Shown here: positions 40,709-49,073 of the stretch, one piece after another
Numbering within the stretch: the stretch's first letter is position 1
Layout: every line of letters begins with the position of its first letter
Assembly (NCBI GenBank): GCA_040765295.1
Contig: JAXGSB010000001.1
Coordinates: forward strand, 558,001-622,000
Length of the DNA stretch: 64,000 nucleotides
Direction: 5' to 3'
Source: Scatomorpha sp040765295
GTDB lineage: Bacteria; Bacillota; Clostridia; Oscillospirales; Oscillospiraceae
Program-made: the position numbers and the translations under genes
The notes under the pieces: model-generated
The model's input: only the letters and a program-made list of their open reading frames with translations
The model's database searches: none
Told to the model about the DNA's origin: nothing

Positions 40709-41482
40709 TTACATAATTCTTATTGCCTCGGCGTTCAGGCAGGCTCCCGTTTCGGGATCTATGTCAAATATTGCGCCTTCCAGCTTTGCGCTGCCGTCGG
40801 CGGGATTGAATCTCTGGGGCGGATCGCCAAAAAATTTGCCTATTGACTGCTCTTTTTTCACGCCTAGAACGCCGTTTTCGGCGCCCGTCATACCGATATC
40901 AGTTATATAGGCGGTTCCGTGTTGTAAAACTCTGATATCCGAGGTCTGCACATGGGTATGCGTGCCCCAAACAGCCGAAACTCTGCCGTCTAAGTGGTAG
41001 CCCATTGCGAGTTTTTCGCTTGTAGCCTCTGCGTGAAAATCCACAAATACCATGCGGATTTCATTTTCGCTGAGGATTGAATCGACTATTACAAAAGGGT
41101 TGTCGGTATTTGCGTCTAATGTGAACTTCCCCATAAGATTTATAAGCAAGAGCTTTCCCGCCTTGGTGTTAAAGACCTGAAAGCCCCTGCCGGGACACTG
41201 GGGCGCAAAGTTAGCCGGTCTCAATATTCTTTGCTCTTTATCAAGATAGGGCTTTAATTCCCAGCGAATCCAAGTGTGATTTCCAAGGGTTATGGTATCG
41301 GCTCCTGACTCAAAAATCTCATCTGCCTGCGAGGGGGTTATGCCAATCATGTTTGCATTTTCGCCGTTGACGACCACGAAATCAATATTTTTTTCTTCTC
41401 TTATTTTTTTAAGTCTTGCAGCCAAAAAATCTAGTCCCGGTTTCCCGACAACATCGCCTACGGCCATTAATCTAAAAGTCAT
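40709..41482 (-). CDS. ymdB: YmdB-family metallophosphoesterase (cyclic-nucleotide phosphodiesterase)
   Basis: A 257-residue dinuclear-metal phosphodiesterase of the YmdB family. All ligand motifs are present: MAVGDVVGKPG (Asp), VVNGENANMIGIT (Glu, Asn), TLGNHTW (Asn-His), VDFHAEATSEK (His) and WGTHTHVQTSD (His-x-His). In Bacillus subtilis the homologue hydrolyses 2',3'-cAMP and affects motility and biofilm choice. A TGTTATACT extended -10 lies upstream on the minus strand. It is a single gene; IS copy 2 has inserted upstream of it, between ymdB and tRNA-Arg(ACG). Confidence 0.93.
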   Translation of the reverse strand: MTFRLMAVGDVVGKPGLDFLAARLKKIREEKNIDFVVVNGENANMIGITPSQADEIFESGADTITLGNHTWIRWELKPYLDKEQRILRPANFAPQCPGRGFQVFNTKAGKLLLINLMGKFTLDANTDNPFVIVDSILSENEIRMVFVDFHAEATSEKLAMGYHLDGRVSAVWGTHTHVQTSDIRVLQHGTAYITDIGMTGAENGVLGVKKEQSIGKFFGDPPQRFNPADGSAKLEGAIFDIDPETGACLNAEAIRIM

Positions 41483-41581
41483 TAAGGAGCCTCTTTCTGA
41501 TTTTTTTCAAGTATAACACAAAAAATGAGCTTAAAAAAGTTTGAAGAGCCAAAAGAAATGAATGCGTAAGCCCAGATGTAT

Positions 41582-41596
41582 TGGAGATTTAAGAGG
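41582..41596 (+). repeat. Left 15-bp target duplication of IS copy 2
   Basis: TGGAGATTTAAGAGG, identical to 42848-42862. Confidence 0.88.
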
Positions 41597-42847
41597 GGCG
41601 AGTTGTAAAATAAACTGCAATAATTTGAAAAGGCTCGCCACAATTCTGTACAATGTTATTGGAAGAAACAACATAGAAGGGAGAATTGTTTTGAGCCAAT
41701 TACATTGTATCATCAAAAGGAGTCCGGGTCAGCACTTAAAATTAAAAGATAGAGAAATTTTAGAGTATCTCTACAATGAAAATTTAAAACGTGCCAATAA
41801 AGATAGACTCACACAAAAGGAAATAGCGAAGCAACTAGGATGGAGTGAGGCAACTTTAAGCAGAGAATTAAAGCGAGGACTGGTTGAGCAAAAAAGAAGT
41901 AATTTAGAGACTTACATGGCGTATTCTTCATACGCAGCGCATATCAAAATCCAAGACAGCTGGTCAAATAAAGGACCTGCATTAAAGATAAGAAAGGATC
42001 GGAAGTTATGCGAACAGATAGAAAAAATGCTAATAGGAGAAGAGATGCCGAATATGAAGCGATTACGCTATTCTCCTGAAGCAATCGTGATGCACTTCAA
42101 TGAAAAAGGCTGGCCAACGGAAACCCGACTATGTGGCCGTACTATCTATAACTATGTTGAGAAAGACATCTTTCTCAGCGTAACAATGAAAGATCTGCCT
42201 CGTAAAGGGGCTAAATCCAAGCGAAAGAACAGGCAGGTCGAAAAACGACTGTCGCCCCCGGGCAGGAAAAGAATCGACGAAAGGCCATTAGGGAGCACGC
42301 TGCGCATTGAAACAGGGCATTGGGAGATGGACTGTATAGAATCCTTAAAGTCAGACCCGACTTGCCTGCTAACCTTGGTAGACCGTCATAGCCGGAAGTG
42401 CCGGATATTCAAAATGAGACGCCAGACTCAAAAGGCAGTACTACGGAAGATTAACGGTTTAGAGCGCAAGATGGGAAGTAGAGTCTTTAAGGAGAATTTT
42501 AAAAGCATAACAGTAGATAACGGTTCTGAGTTTCTGGATTGGAAGAGTTTGGAAGAATCTGCCCTAACTAAATCAGAACGCACAGAGATATACTATGCGA
42601 GAGCCTATGCCGCTTGGGAACGAGGCAGCAATGAGAATCTAAATGGCTTTATCAGGTATTTCATACCGAAAGGAACAAAGCTCAAAGACATCACGACAGA
42701 GGAAATAAAGAAGTTAGAGGAATTTATAAATAACTATCCTAGGAAAATTTTGGGAGGGAGGAGTGCAGAAAATTTCCACTCATCTGCAGCATAGCAAAGT
42801 AACAAACATTGTACGGAATTCGATTTCAGTTTAACTTGCAATTGAAG
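41597..42847 (+). mobile_element. IS30-family insertion sequence, copy 2 (1251 bp)
   Basis: Same length, orientation and sequence as the element at 11896-13146, with the same terminal and subterminal inverted repeats and a different 15-bp target duplication. I saw no base difference between the copies while reading. It sits between the divergent ymdB and tRNA-Arg(ACG) genes. Confidence 0.93.
41691..42794 (+). CDS. IS30-family transposase, copy 2
   Basis: Identical in sequence to the transposase at 11990-13093: 367 residues from the TTG with SD GGGAG, with the HTH and all three DDE residues intact. The frame is open further upstream across the left end and into flanking DNA, but that is not expected to be translated. 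Confidence 0.92.
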   Translation: MSQLHCIIKRSPGQHLKLKDREILEYLYNENLKRANKDRLTQKEIAKQLGWSEATLSRELKRGLVEQKRSNLETYMAYSSYAAHIKIQDSWSNKGPALKIRKDRKLCEQIEKMLIGEEMPNMKRLRYSPEAIVMHFNEKGWPTETRLCGRTIYNYVEKDIFLSVTMKDLPRKGAKSKRKNRQVEKRLSPPGRKRIDERPLGSTLRIETGHWEMDCIESLKSDPTCLLTLVDRHSRKCRIFKMRRQTQKAVLRKINGLERKMGSRVFKENFKSITVDNGSEFLDWKSLEESALTKSERTEIYYARAYAAWERGSNENLNGFIRYFIPKGTKLKDITTEEIKKLEEFINNYPRKILGGRSAENFHSSAA

Positions 42848-42862
42848 TGGAGATTTAAGAGG
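42848..42862 (+). repeat. Right 15-bp target duplication of IS copy 2
   Basis: TGGAGATTTAAGAGG. It ends 11 nt before the tRNA-Arg(ACG) -35 box. Confidence 0.88.
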
Positions 42863-42873
42863 AATAATAAAAC

Positions 42874-42902
42874 TTGCATAAACAATTTGCCTGTGCTACA
42901 AT
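42874..42902 (+). promoter_or_regulatory. tRNA-Arg(ACG) promoter
   Basis: TTGCAT (42874-42879), a 17-nt spacer and TACAAT (42897-42902) with TGC before it (extended -10). The IS lies just upstream and leaves the promoter whole. Confidence 0.78.
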
Positions 42903-42927
42903 GTCGTAGCAAATTTTTATACAATAT

Positions 42928-43004
42928 GCGCCGTTAGCTCAGCTGGATAGAGCGTTTGGCTACGGACCAAAAGGTCGGGGGTTCGAATCCCTCACGGCGT
43001 GCCA
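42928..43004 (+). tRNA. tRNA-Arg(ACG), CCA encoded
   Basis: Acceptor GCGCCGT with ACGGCGT (terminal G-U), anticodon stem TTTGG/CCAAA closing CTACGGA (anticodon ACG, expected to be edited to ICG), T-loop TTCGAAT, discriminator G and encoded CCA. 77 nt. Confidence 0.95.
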
Positions 43005-43046
43005 AAAAGAGTAGTGAAAGATTTTTTACGGCTCTTTTTCTTTTTT
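43004..43046 (+). terminator. Terminator of tRNA-Arg(ACG)
   Basis: AAAAAGAG pairs with CTCTTTTT around an inner GTGAAA/TTTTAC stem, and is followed by CTTTTTT. Confidence 0.75.
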
Positions 43047-43050
43047 AAAA

Positions 43051-43093
43051 CAAGTTTTCTGTACTTGAATAAAAGTAAAAAAAATCATAAAAT
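43051..43093 (+). promoter_or_regulatory. Promoter of the GntR regulator with an overlapping inverted repeat
   Basis: TTGAAT (43065-43070), a 17-nt spacer and TAAAAT (43088-43093). The inverted repeat CAAGT-N7-ACTTG (43051-43067) overlaps the -35 box and could be an autoregulatory operator. Confidence 0.55.
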
Positions 43094-43129
43094 AAAGAAA
43101 AAGATAAGGCAATAAGAAAGGAGGCTCTC

Positions 43130-43879
43130 ATGAAGGAGGATGTATTGCGAAAAGTGTTCAGCAAGGAGCTTCTTGAGAAAATGAAGGATGAAAATCCGTT
43201 TCGCAAACTCAGCGAGATAGTGTATGAGATGACCGAAGATGCCATTATCTCCTGTGAACTGCACCCCGGAACTCAGCTCAACACAGTCAAAATTTCTAAA
43301 CTTCTGGACATAAGCCGAACTCCGGTGACGGACGCTTTGGAGCAGCTTTTAAACACAGGGTTGGTCACGGCAAGTCCCGAGAAAAGAGGTTATTATGTCT
43401 TTGATATAAGCTACGATTTTTTGGAAAAGTTAATAGAGGCTAGGCGTGCCATCGAAAACTACGCATCCTTTATGTGCGCTCAACGCAGCGGGGAGCTGGA
43501 CTTAAGGGAACTCAGAGATTTGGCGGCAAAATTCAGGGATTCCGTCAGAAACTGGGACCACAGAGAGTTTGCTCGGATAGATCAGCTTTTCCATCAGAAA
43601 ATAATCGAAAACTGCGGCAACGAGCTCATTAAAGCAATGTACAAATCCATCTTACAGATAAGCACATACACATCAAACAGGGTAGAGGACTATATCGAAA
43701 AATATCCGCCAACAAGTGCTATGCGGGGCTTCGAAAATCAGCACATGGCGATCTACAACGCGATAGCTCTCAGCCTCCCCGATATGGCGTTCGCCGCCTC
43801 CGACAGGCACCTTGACTCAATTTTGATTCTCTGTCTCAAGGGCTATAAATACATGGACGAAGAGATTCGTATAGACTAA
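43130..43879 (+). CDS. GntR-family transcriptional regulator (FCD type)
   Basis: A 249-residue regulator. It has an N-terminal winged helix (about 25-90: ISCELHPGTQLNTVKISKLL, then DISRTPVTDALEQLLNTGLV) and an all-helical C-terminal FCD ligand domain (about 95-235) with IDQLFHQKIIENCGNE, whose Asp/His residues usually bind a metal and a small carboxylate. FCD regulators respond to organic acids or sugar acids. Facing the 2-oxoacid/CoA operon from just upstream, it is the obvious candidate regulator of it (inference). ATG with SD AAAGGAGG. It has its own terminator. Confidence 0.9.
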   Translation: MKEDVLRKVFSKELLEKMKDENPFRKLSEIVYEMTEDAIISCELHPGTQLNTVKISKLLDISRTPVTDALEQLLNTGLVTASPEKRGYYVFDISYDFLEKLIEARRAIENYASFMCAQRSGELDLRELRDLAAKFRDSVRNWDHREFARIDQLFHQKIIENCGNELIKAMYKSILQISTYTSNRVEDYIEKYPPTSAMRGFENQHMAIYNAIALSLPDMAFAASDRHLDSILILCLKGYKYMDEEIRID

Positions 43880-43951
43880 TAACAATTGTTTATAAAGCTT
43901 TCAATAATCAATGGAACATAGGATATTGGCAACTTTATGAGCTGATAAAAG

Positions 43952-43987
43952 AGCGCAAACCTATCAATTTTGGGTTTGCGCTTTTTT
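43952..43987 (+). terminator. Terminator of the GntR gene
   Basis: GCGCAAACC/GGGTTTGCGC with an A+T-rich loop, then TTTTTT. Confidence 0.9.
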
Positions 43988-44029
43988 ATATTGACGCAAA
44001 ACCCCCTTTTTCATCTTCTCGCTCTCAAA

Positions 44030-44058
44030 TTGACTCTTAAAGTGTTTTTAGGTATTCT
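44030..44058 (+). promoter_or_regulatory. Promoter of the CoA-transferase/Kor operon
   Basis: TTGACT (44030-44035), a 17-nt spacer and TATTCT (44053-44058). TTGTACCA (44070-44077) lies between the start site and the SD and could be a GntR half-palindrome. Confidence 0.75.
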
Positions 44059-44095
44059 AATAGTGATAATTGTACCATAACGGAGGTTCCGTGGA

Positions 44096-45394
44096 ATGGA
44101 CATAAGAGAGAAAATCAAAGACAGAATTTTAAGCTTGGAAGATGCTGCAAATAAGGTTCCCAAAGGAGATTGTGTACTCGTAAGCATGGGAGTCGGTGTC
44201 CCTTATCCGCTCTTAAACACAGTGAGCGAGCACACGGAAGAGATGTTGCTTTTGACGGGGCTTTTAGCAAATCCCGTAAAAGCATTCCTCAAGCCTTACT
44301 CTGATAAAATAACAGTTTACAACTGGTTCTTCGGGCCGATAGAGAGAATGGCCATGGGAATGAAGAGCAGGCTGAGTTTTCAGCCTATGCATCTCAGCGA
44401 TACGACCTTCGACAGGACAGGAAAACACAGTCCGGATACCGTTCTGATTCAGATCTGTCCGCGGATAGAAGACGGGCTTCTGAGCCAAGGGCCGAGTCCT
44501 CTGCCCACAGCGGCAATCGAAAAAGCGCGCCTTGTCATAGCCCAAATCAACGAGCGTGTTCCGTTCGTAAGGGGAGAAGGCACAATGGTGCCGGTCGAGA
44601 AGATAGACTACTTCACCGAGGCGGCCGAGGACCTTTACAGCATGGCTCTCGTCGAGCCGAATGAGACAGATAAGCAGATTGCCTCACACATAGTCGACAA
44701 GATAGATGACGGCTCATGCATTCAGCTTGGAATCGGCGGAGTCGGCACCGCTGTAGGCAGCTTTTTAAAGGAGAAAAAAGAACTTTCGATTCATTCCGAG
44801 ATGTTTGTCGATTCCATGGTCGACTTAATGGAGTGCGGAGCTGTTACGAACAGCCGAAAGGAACTGCTCCCCGGTAAAACGGTTTTCGGCTTTGCCTCGG
44901 GAAATAAAATTATGTACGATTTCCTCGGCAAAAGGGATGATGTACTTACAAGACCTTTTGAATGGGTGAACGACCCCAGAACAGTGGCTCAGATAAGTAA
45001 CTTCGTATCTATAAACAGCGCGATGGAGATCGACCTTACAGGACAGGTGTGCGCCGAGAGCATAGGACTAAAACAATATTCCGGCACCGGCGGCCAATAC
45101 GATTTTGTAAAAGGAGCGCACTGGAGTCCGGGCGGCAAATCTTTTATTGCAATGCCCTCAAGCCGTACGGATAAGAAAGGAAAGCGTTTTTCAAAAATAA
45201 GTCTCACTCTGCCGCCGGGAGCCGCGGTTACAACTCTCCGCTCGGATGTTAACTATGTGGTCACCGAATACGGCGCAGTTGACCTGCAGAACGAGCCGCT
45301 GGACATCAGAGCAAAAAGGCTCATATCGATAGCCCACCCTGAGTTTAGAGAAAGCTTGGAAAAAGAGGCAAAGGCGGCGAGCCTCATAATCTAA
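44096..45394 (+). CDS. Acetyl-CoA hydrolase/transferase-family CoA-transferase
   Basis: A 432-residue family I CoA-transferase of the acetyl-CoA hydrolase / 4-hydroxybutyrate CoA-transferase type. It shows the two-half structure with IQLGIGGVGTAVGSFL and the catalytic-Glu stretch LSIHSEMFVDSM (about 243-254), then QYSGTGGQYDFVKGAHWSPGG and VTEYGAVDL. It moves CoA between acyl-CoA and a free acid such as acetate. In front of a 2-oxoacid:ferredoxin oxidoreductase it would release the acid from the acyl-CoA made there, conserving the thioester as acetyl-CoA (inference). ATG with SD CGGAGG. First gene of the operon. Confidence 0.9.
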   Translation: MDIREKIKDRILSLEDAANKVPKGDCVLVSMGVGVPYPLLNTVSEHTEEMLLLTGLLANPVKAFLKPYSDKITVYNWFFGPIERMAMGMKSRLSFQPMHLSDTTFDRTGKHSPDTVLIQICPRIEDGLLSQGPSPLPTAAIEKARLVIAQINERVPFVRGEGTMVPVEKIDYFTEAAEDLYSMALVEPNETDKQIASHIVDKIDDGSCIQLGIGGVGTAVGSFLKEKKELSIHSEMFVDSMVDLMECGAVTNSRKELLPGKTVFGFASGNKIMYDFLGKRDDVLTRPFEWVNDPRTVAQISNFVSINSAMEIDLTGQVCAESIGLKQYSGTGGQYDFVKGAHWSPGGKSFIAMPSSRTDKKGKRFSKISLTLPPGAAVTTLRSDVNYVVTEYGAVDLQNEPLDIRAKRLISIAHPEFRESLEKEAKAASLII

Positions 45395-45441
45395 AATTTA
45401 ATTACAAATGCAAAATATATTTAAGAAAGAAGGTATTATCA

Positions 45442-46407
45442 GTGAAATTTGCTATGATTGGTTCCGGAGCTGCGGGAAGCTGTTTTGCGGCATTCCTCAG
45501 AAAGGCCGGGGCTGACATTACTCTGGTCGATCCCTATAAGGAGCATATGGACAAGGTGGCTGCCGACGGGTTGGATTTTACCATCTATCCCGACGAGCAT
45601 TATCACATCGACGGATTCAAAACAGCCTACACAGCGGACGATATCGGCATAATGGATGCAGTCATTTTTATGACCAAGTCCACACAGCTTGAAGAGGCTG
45701 TCAAGGGTGCGGCTCCGTGTATCGGACCCGAGACGGTTCTGGTTTCCCTCATGAACGGGCTTGGCAACGAGGATAAGCTCCTCAAGGTAGCAGAGCCCGA
45801 AAGGGTTATCTATGGCAGCGGAGTTATGGGCACCGAGCTTCTAAGGCCGGGTGCCTGCGAGGCATCCTTCGGAATTCCCGGAGTTCAAATGAACTTCGGC
45901 CCTGTTGCGAAGTCGGAACTCAATGACAAGGTCGGCAAGGAGCTGGAGAGGCTCTTTAACGAGGGCGGATGTGAAACGGTCTGCTGGGATGATGTAAAAC
46001 CCATGATCTGGAGAAAGGTCATAATTAACAGCGTATTCAATCCCATCAGCGCGCTTCTCAGGCTCAAAGTAAAGGATTTTACCAGAGACATGAACGGAAT
46101 GGGCTTGGCTATTGCTGCGATGAATGAGTGCATAGCGGTGGCAAACAAATACGGAGTTCCAATCACAACCCCCGAACTTCTCGCCGAACTTAAAGACAGC
46201 TCAGGCTCGGGTATTCAGGACTACTATCCCTCAATGGCGCAGGATATGCTGATGCATCAGCGTCAGACAGAGATAAACACCCTAAACGGAGCTATTGTAA
46301 AATACGGCAAGGCTGTGGGAGTGCCGACGCCCGTGAACACTGTCATTACCCAGATGATTTCGTGCATCCAGAAAAACTACGATAAGCAGTACAAGGAAGA
46401 AGCGTAA
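45442..46407 (+). CDS. Ketopantoate reductase-family NAD(P)H dehydrogenase (PanE/ApbA)
   Basis: A 321-residue reductase of the 2-dehydropantoate 2-reductase family. It has an N-terminal Rossmann domain with MIGSGAAGSCFAAFL, MTKSTQLEEAV and NGLGNEDKL, and the C-terminal helical domain with the catalytic WRKVIINSVFNPISALL (Lys and Asn) and EINTLNGAIVKYGKAVG...PTPVN. Active-site residues are kept. It could be a true PanE for pantothenate and CoA, or a reductase for another branched 2-oxoacid; its place between a CoA-transferase and Kor genes favours the second (inference). It starts at GTG with GAAGG upstream. Confidence 0.88.
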   Translation: MKFAMIGSGAAGSCFAAFLRKAGADITLVDPYKEHMDKVAADGLDFTIYPDEHYHIDGFKTAYTADDIGIMDAVIFMTKSTQLEEAVKGAAPCIGPETVLVSLMNGLGNEDKLLKVAEPERVIYGSGVMGTELLRPGACEASFGIPGVQMNFGPVAKSELNDKVGKELERLFNEGGCETVCWDDVKPMIWRKVIINSVFNPISALLRLKVKDFTRDMNGMGLAIAAMNECIAVANKYGVPITTPELLAELKDSSGSGIQDYYPSMAQDMLMHQRQTEINTLNGAIVKYGKAVGVPTPVNTVITQMISCIQKNYDKQYKEEA

Positions 46408-46442
46408 AAGACTTTTAAAAGTCGGATTAAGGAAGTGATATT

Positions 46443-46658
46443 TTGAAGAGAGTTCAGCGAGTAGAATTTGTAAAAAATCTATGTAAAAGCTGCGGAACCT
46501 GCATTTATTACTGCCCGAAAAAATGCATGGAGATGGGCAATGAGCGCAATATGAAGGGATACTATTTCCCGATCATCGATTTTGAGGCCTGCATAGGCTG
46601 CGGAACCTGCGCTCTGGTTTGCCCCGAAGCGGCCATAGATATACTGAAGGAGGACTGA
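46443..46658 (+). CDS. korD: 2-oxoacid:ferredoxin oxidoreductase, delta (ferredoxin) subunit
   Basis: A 71-residue 2[4Fe-4S] ferredoxin-like subunit. The motifs are CKSCGTCIYYCPKKC (about 14-28) and CIGCGTCALVCPEA (about 50-63), each C-x2-C-x2-C-x3-C. It passes electrons from the TPP subunit to external ferredoxin. It starts at TTG (46443) after GGAAGTGAT and is followed 1 nt later by the alpha subunit. The order D-A-B-C is that of Kor/Vor enzymes. Confidence 0.93.
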   Translation: MKRVQRVEFVKNLCKSCGTCIYYCPKKCMEMGNERNMKGYYFPIIDFEACIGCGTCALVCPEAAIDILKED

Positions 46659-46659
46659 G

Positions 46660-47727
46660 ATGGCTAAGGTATTTATGAGAGGCAATGACGCCATGGCGGA
46701 AGCTGCCGTCAGAGGCGGAGTCCGTTTTTTTGCAGGCTATCCCATCACTCCGCAATCAGAGCTCACCGAGTATCTATCTTGGCGTCTGCCCGAGGTAGGC
46801 GGCAGCTTTGTACAGGGAGAAAGCGAAGTAGCATCAATCAATATGGTTTACGGCGCAGCTGCAACAGGCGTTATGGCAATGACAGCCTCATCAAGTCCGG
46901 GTATCTCCCTAAAGAGCGAGGGCATATCCTATCTGGCGGCTGCAGAACTGCCGGCAATCATAATAAATGTGCAGCGCGGCGGTCCGGGACTCGGTTCAAT
47001 TCAGCCGGCACAAATGGACTATCTGCAGGCCACAAAGGCCTCGGGACACGGCGGATTCCGCATGTTGGTTTTTGCTCCGCACACAATTCAAGAGGCTGTC
47101 GATATCATCTATGAGGCCCCTGTTTACGCAGACAGAGACAGAAACCCCGTTTTAATACTTGTAGACGGCTGCCTTGGCACCATGATGGAGGAAGTTGAAT
47201 TTCCCGAATTCAGGGAACTCCCCGAGAGTCCCTGCAAGTCTTGGACAGTCGGCTATGACGGCACAGAGCGCACAGTCCACCTCATCACACCCATCTATCC
47301 CGAGCTCGGTCTTGAGTCGAAGAACAAGAAAGACTATGAAAGAACAAAGACCTGGGAAGCTGATGATGTAAAAGTTGAAGAATTTATGCTCGAGGATGCG
47401 GAGTGGGTAGTGGTTTCCTACGGAACCTCTGCGAGAGTTTGCAAGGAAGCCATATTGGCTTTGCGTGAAGAGGGTCATAAAGTAGGACTTATTCGGCCGA
47501 TAACTCTCTTCCCGTTCCCGAAGGCAACACTCAAAAACCTTGACTACAGCAGGGTAAAGGGAGTTATTGACATAGAAATGTCCATTCCCGCGCAGATGCG
47601 CGAGGATATAGAGCTTCAGGTAATGGAGCGCTGCCCGGTCTATGGGTACGGACGCAGCGGTGGTATGCTCCTTGACGACATCAGCACCTATGAAGCTATT
47701 TTGAAGATTATTGAAGGAGGCGAGTAA
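46660..47727 (+). CDS. korA: 2-oxoacid:ferredoxin oxidoreductase, alpha subunit
   Basis: The 355-residue alpha subunit carrying the pyrimidine-binding half of the TPP enzyme: FFAGYPITPQSELTEYLS near the start, then EVASINMVYGAAATGVMAMT (the Glu that activates TPP) and SSPGISLKSEGISYLAAAELP, followed by the transketolase C-terminal domain (WVVVSYGTSARVCKEAI). The family oxidises 2-oxoacids with CoA and ferredoxin to acyl-CoA and CO2. Whether the substrate is 2-oxoglutarate or a branched-chain 2-oxoacid cannot be decided by eye. Confidence 0.92.
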   Translation: MAKVFMRGNDAMAEAAVRGGVRFFAGYPITPQSELTEYLSWRLPEVGGSFVQGESEVASINMVYGAAATGVMAMTASSSPGISLKSEGISYLAAAELPAIIINVQRGGPGLGSIQPAQMDYLQATKASGHGGFRMLVFAPHTIQEAVDIIYEAPVYADRDRNPVLILVDGCLGTMMEEVEFPEFRELPESPCKSWTVGYDGTERTVHLITPIYPELGLESKNKKDYERTKTWEADDVKVEEFMLEDAEWVVVSYGTSARVCKEAILALREEGHKVGLIRPITLFPFPKATLKNLDYSRVKGVIDIEMSIPAQMREDIELQVMERCPVYGYGRSGGMLLDDISTYEAILKIIEGGE

Positions 47728-47729
47728 TA

Positions 47730-48488
47730 ATGGCTGAAAAGATCTATACAAAGCCGAGCTGCCTCTTGCCGCTCTCCAGTGGATTTTGCCCCGGCTGTCT
47801 GCATTCTCTGACCGCAAAACTCATAGCCGAGGCTATAGACGAGCTGGAGATAGCGCATAAGGTTATAAATGTCTTGCCGGTCGGATGCGCTACAATGAAC
47901 AGCATTTATATGAAGCTGGATCAAATAACGTCGGCACACGGCAGAGCTCCCGCAGTGGCCACAGGCATCAAGCGCTGCAGACCCGACTGTGTTGTTTTAA
48001 CATATCAGGGCGACGGCGATCTGGCATCCATAGGACTTGCCGAGATAATGATGGCGGCAAACCGCGGAGAGCATATCACTGTCTTCTTTGCCAACAACTC
48101 AACCTATGGCATGACAGGCGGTCAAATGGCCCCCACAACGCTTATAGGCCAAAAGGCTACGACCTGCGTCAACGGAAGAGATCCTTTAACAATGGGATAT
48201 CCGCTCCGTATGTGCGAGCTGATTAAAGAGCTTGAAGCTCCGGTCTACGTGGCGCGCTTTGCGCTTAACGGACCGCAGAACATCCGCAAGGCGAAGAGAG
48301 GCATTCTCAAGGCCATACAAAATCAGATTGACGGCGCAGGATTCTCCTTCGTTGAGTTTTTAACAAACTGTCCGACAAACTGGGGAATGTCACCCGTAAA
48401 ATCTCTCGAATTTATTGAGACGCACACCTCCAAGTACTTCCCGCCCGGAGTCTTTGTGGATAAGACGGCAAAGGAGGAAGCGAAGTGA
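47730..48488 (+). CDS. korB: 2-oxoacid:ferredoxin oxidoreductase, beta subunit
   Basis: The 252-residue beta subunit with the TPP-diphosphate/Mg site: FCPGCLHSLTAKLIAEAI near the start, YQGDGDLASIGLAEIMMAAN (GDGD) and VFFANNSTYGMTGGQMAPTT (the N that completes the Mg site). It lacks the four-cysteine cluster pattern of some pyruvate enzymes. It starts 2 nt after the alpha subunit and overlaps the gamma subunit by 4 nt. Confidence 0.93.
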   Translation: MAEKIYTKPSCLLPLSSGFCPGCLHSLTAKLIAEAIDELEIAHKVINVLPVGCATMNSIYMKLDQITSAHGRAPAVATGIKRCRPDCVVLTYQGDGDLASIGLAEIMMAANRGEHITVFFANNSTYGMTGGQMAPTTLIGQKATTCVNGRDPLTMGYPLRMCELIKELEAPVYVARFALNGPQNIRKAKRGILKAIQNQIDGAGFSFVEFLTNCPTNWGMSPVKSLEFIETHTSKYFPPGVFVDKTAKEEAK

Positions 48489-49033
48489 AGTATACATTGA
48501 TTATTTCAGGCTCCGGCGGACAAGGAGTCATGTCTGTTGGTATGATGCTCGGCGAGAGCGCAGTAGATGGCGGCCTTAACGCCACTTTTATGCCGCTCTA
48601 CGGTCCCGAACAGCGCGGCGGCAGCGCCAAGTGCACGGTCATTATTTCCAAAGATAAAATAATGTCTCCTCTGCCCAAGCAGTCCGACGGCCTCATAACC
48701 ATGAACGAAGCCAGCTTCAGAAAGTTCAACAAAGAATTAAAACCCGGTGGAGTACTGGTATTAAACTCAAACAGAGTGACATCTAAGTCAAAGAGAACAG
48801 ATATAACTCTGATAGCTGTTCCGGCAGACGATCTGGCTCGCGAACTCGGGAATGACAAAATTTCCAACATCATCCTCATAGGCGCGCTTTTGGGATATTC
48901 CGAAATGATGGATCCCAAGCTCCTTATGGACTCACTGGAAAAGAAGTTCGGCGATAAGGGCGAGAAGATAGTTGAGTTGAACAGAAAGGCGCTCTACGAG
49001 GGTGTAGAGATAGGAAAAAAAGTAAAATTATAA
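48485..49033 (+). CDS. korC: 2-oxoacid:ferredoxin oxidoreductase, gamma subunit
   Basis: The 182-residue gamma subunit: ISGSGGQGVMSVGMMLGESA near the start, then TFMPLYGPEQRGGSAKCTVI and an NIILIGALLGY segment, all family hallmarks. It contributes to CoA binding and the interface with alpha. It starts at GTG within the stop of korB. With korDAB it completes a four-subunit enzyme; all catalytic parts are present. Confidence 0.92.
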   Translation: MKYTLIISGSGGQGVMSVGMMLGESAVDGGLNATFMPLYGPEQRGGSAKCTVIISKDKIMSPLPKQSDGLITMNEASFRKFNKELKPGGVLVLNSNRVTSKSKRTDITLIAVPADDLARELGNDKISNIILIGALLGYSEMMDPKLLMDSLEKKFGDKGEKIVELNRKALYEGVEIGKKVKL

Positions 49034-49073
49034 ATCAGCGGCTTAAAGCCGTAAAAAATAAGGAGGCACTAAA

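Noticed and set aside
41562..41690. Longer transposase start upstream of the TTG in IS copy 2
   Set aside because: The extension lies partly outside the element, is absent in copy 1 and has no SD; the shared TTG with GGGAG explains both copies.
11896..42847. Composite transposon bounded by the two IS copies
   Set aside because: The 28 kb between them are core genes (str operon, ftsEX, lysS, asnS), and each copy has its own different target duplication, so the two inserted independently.
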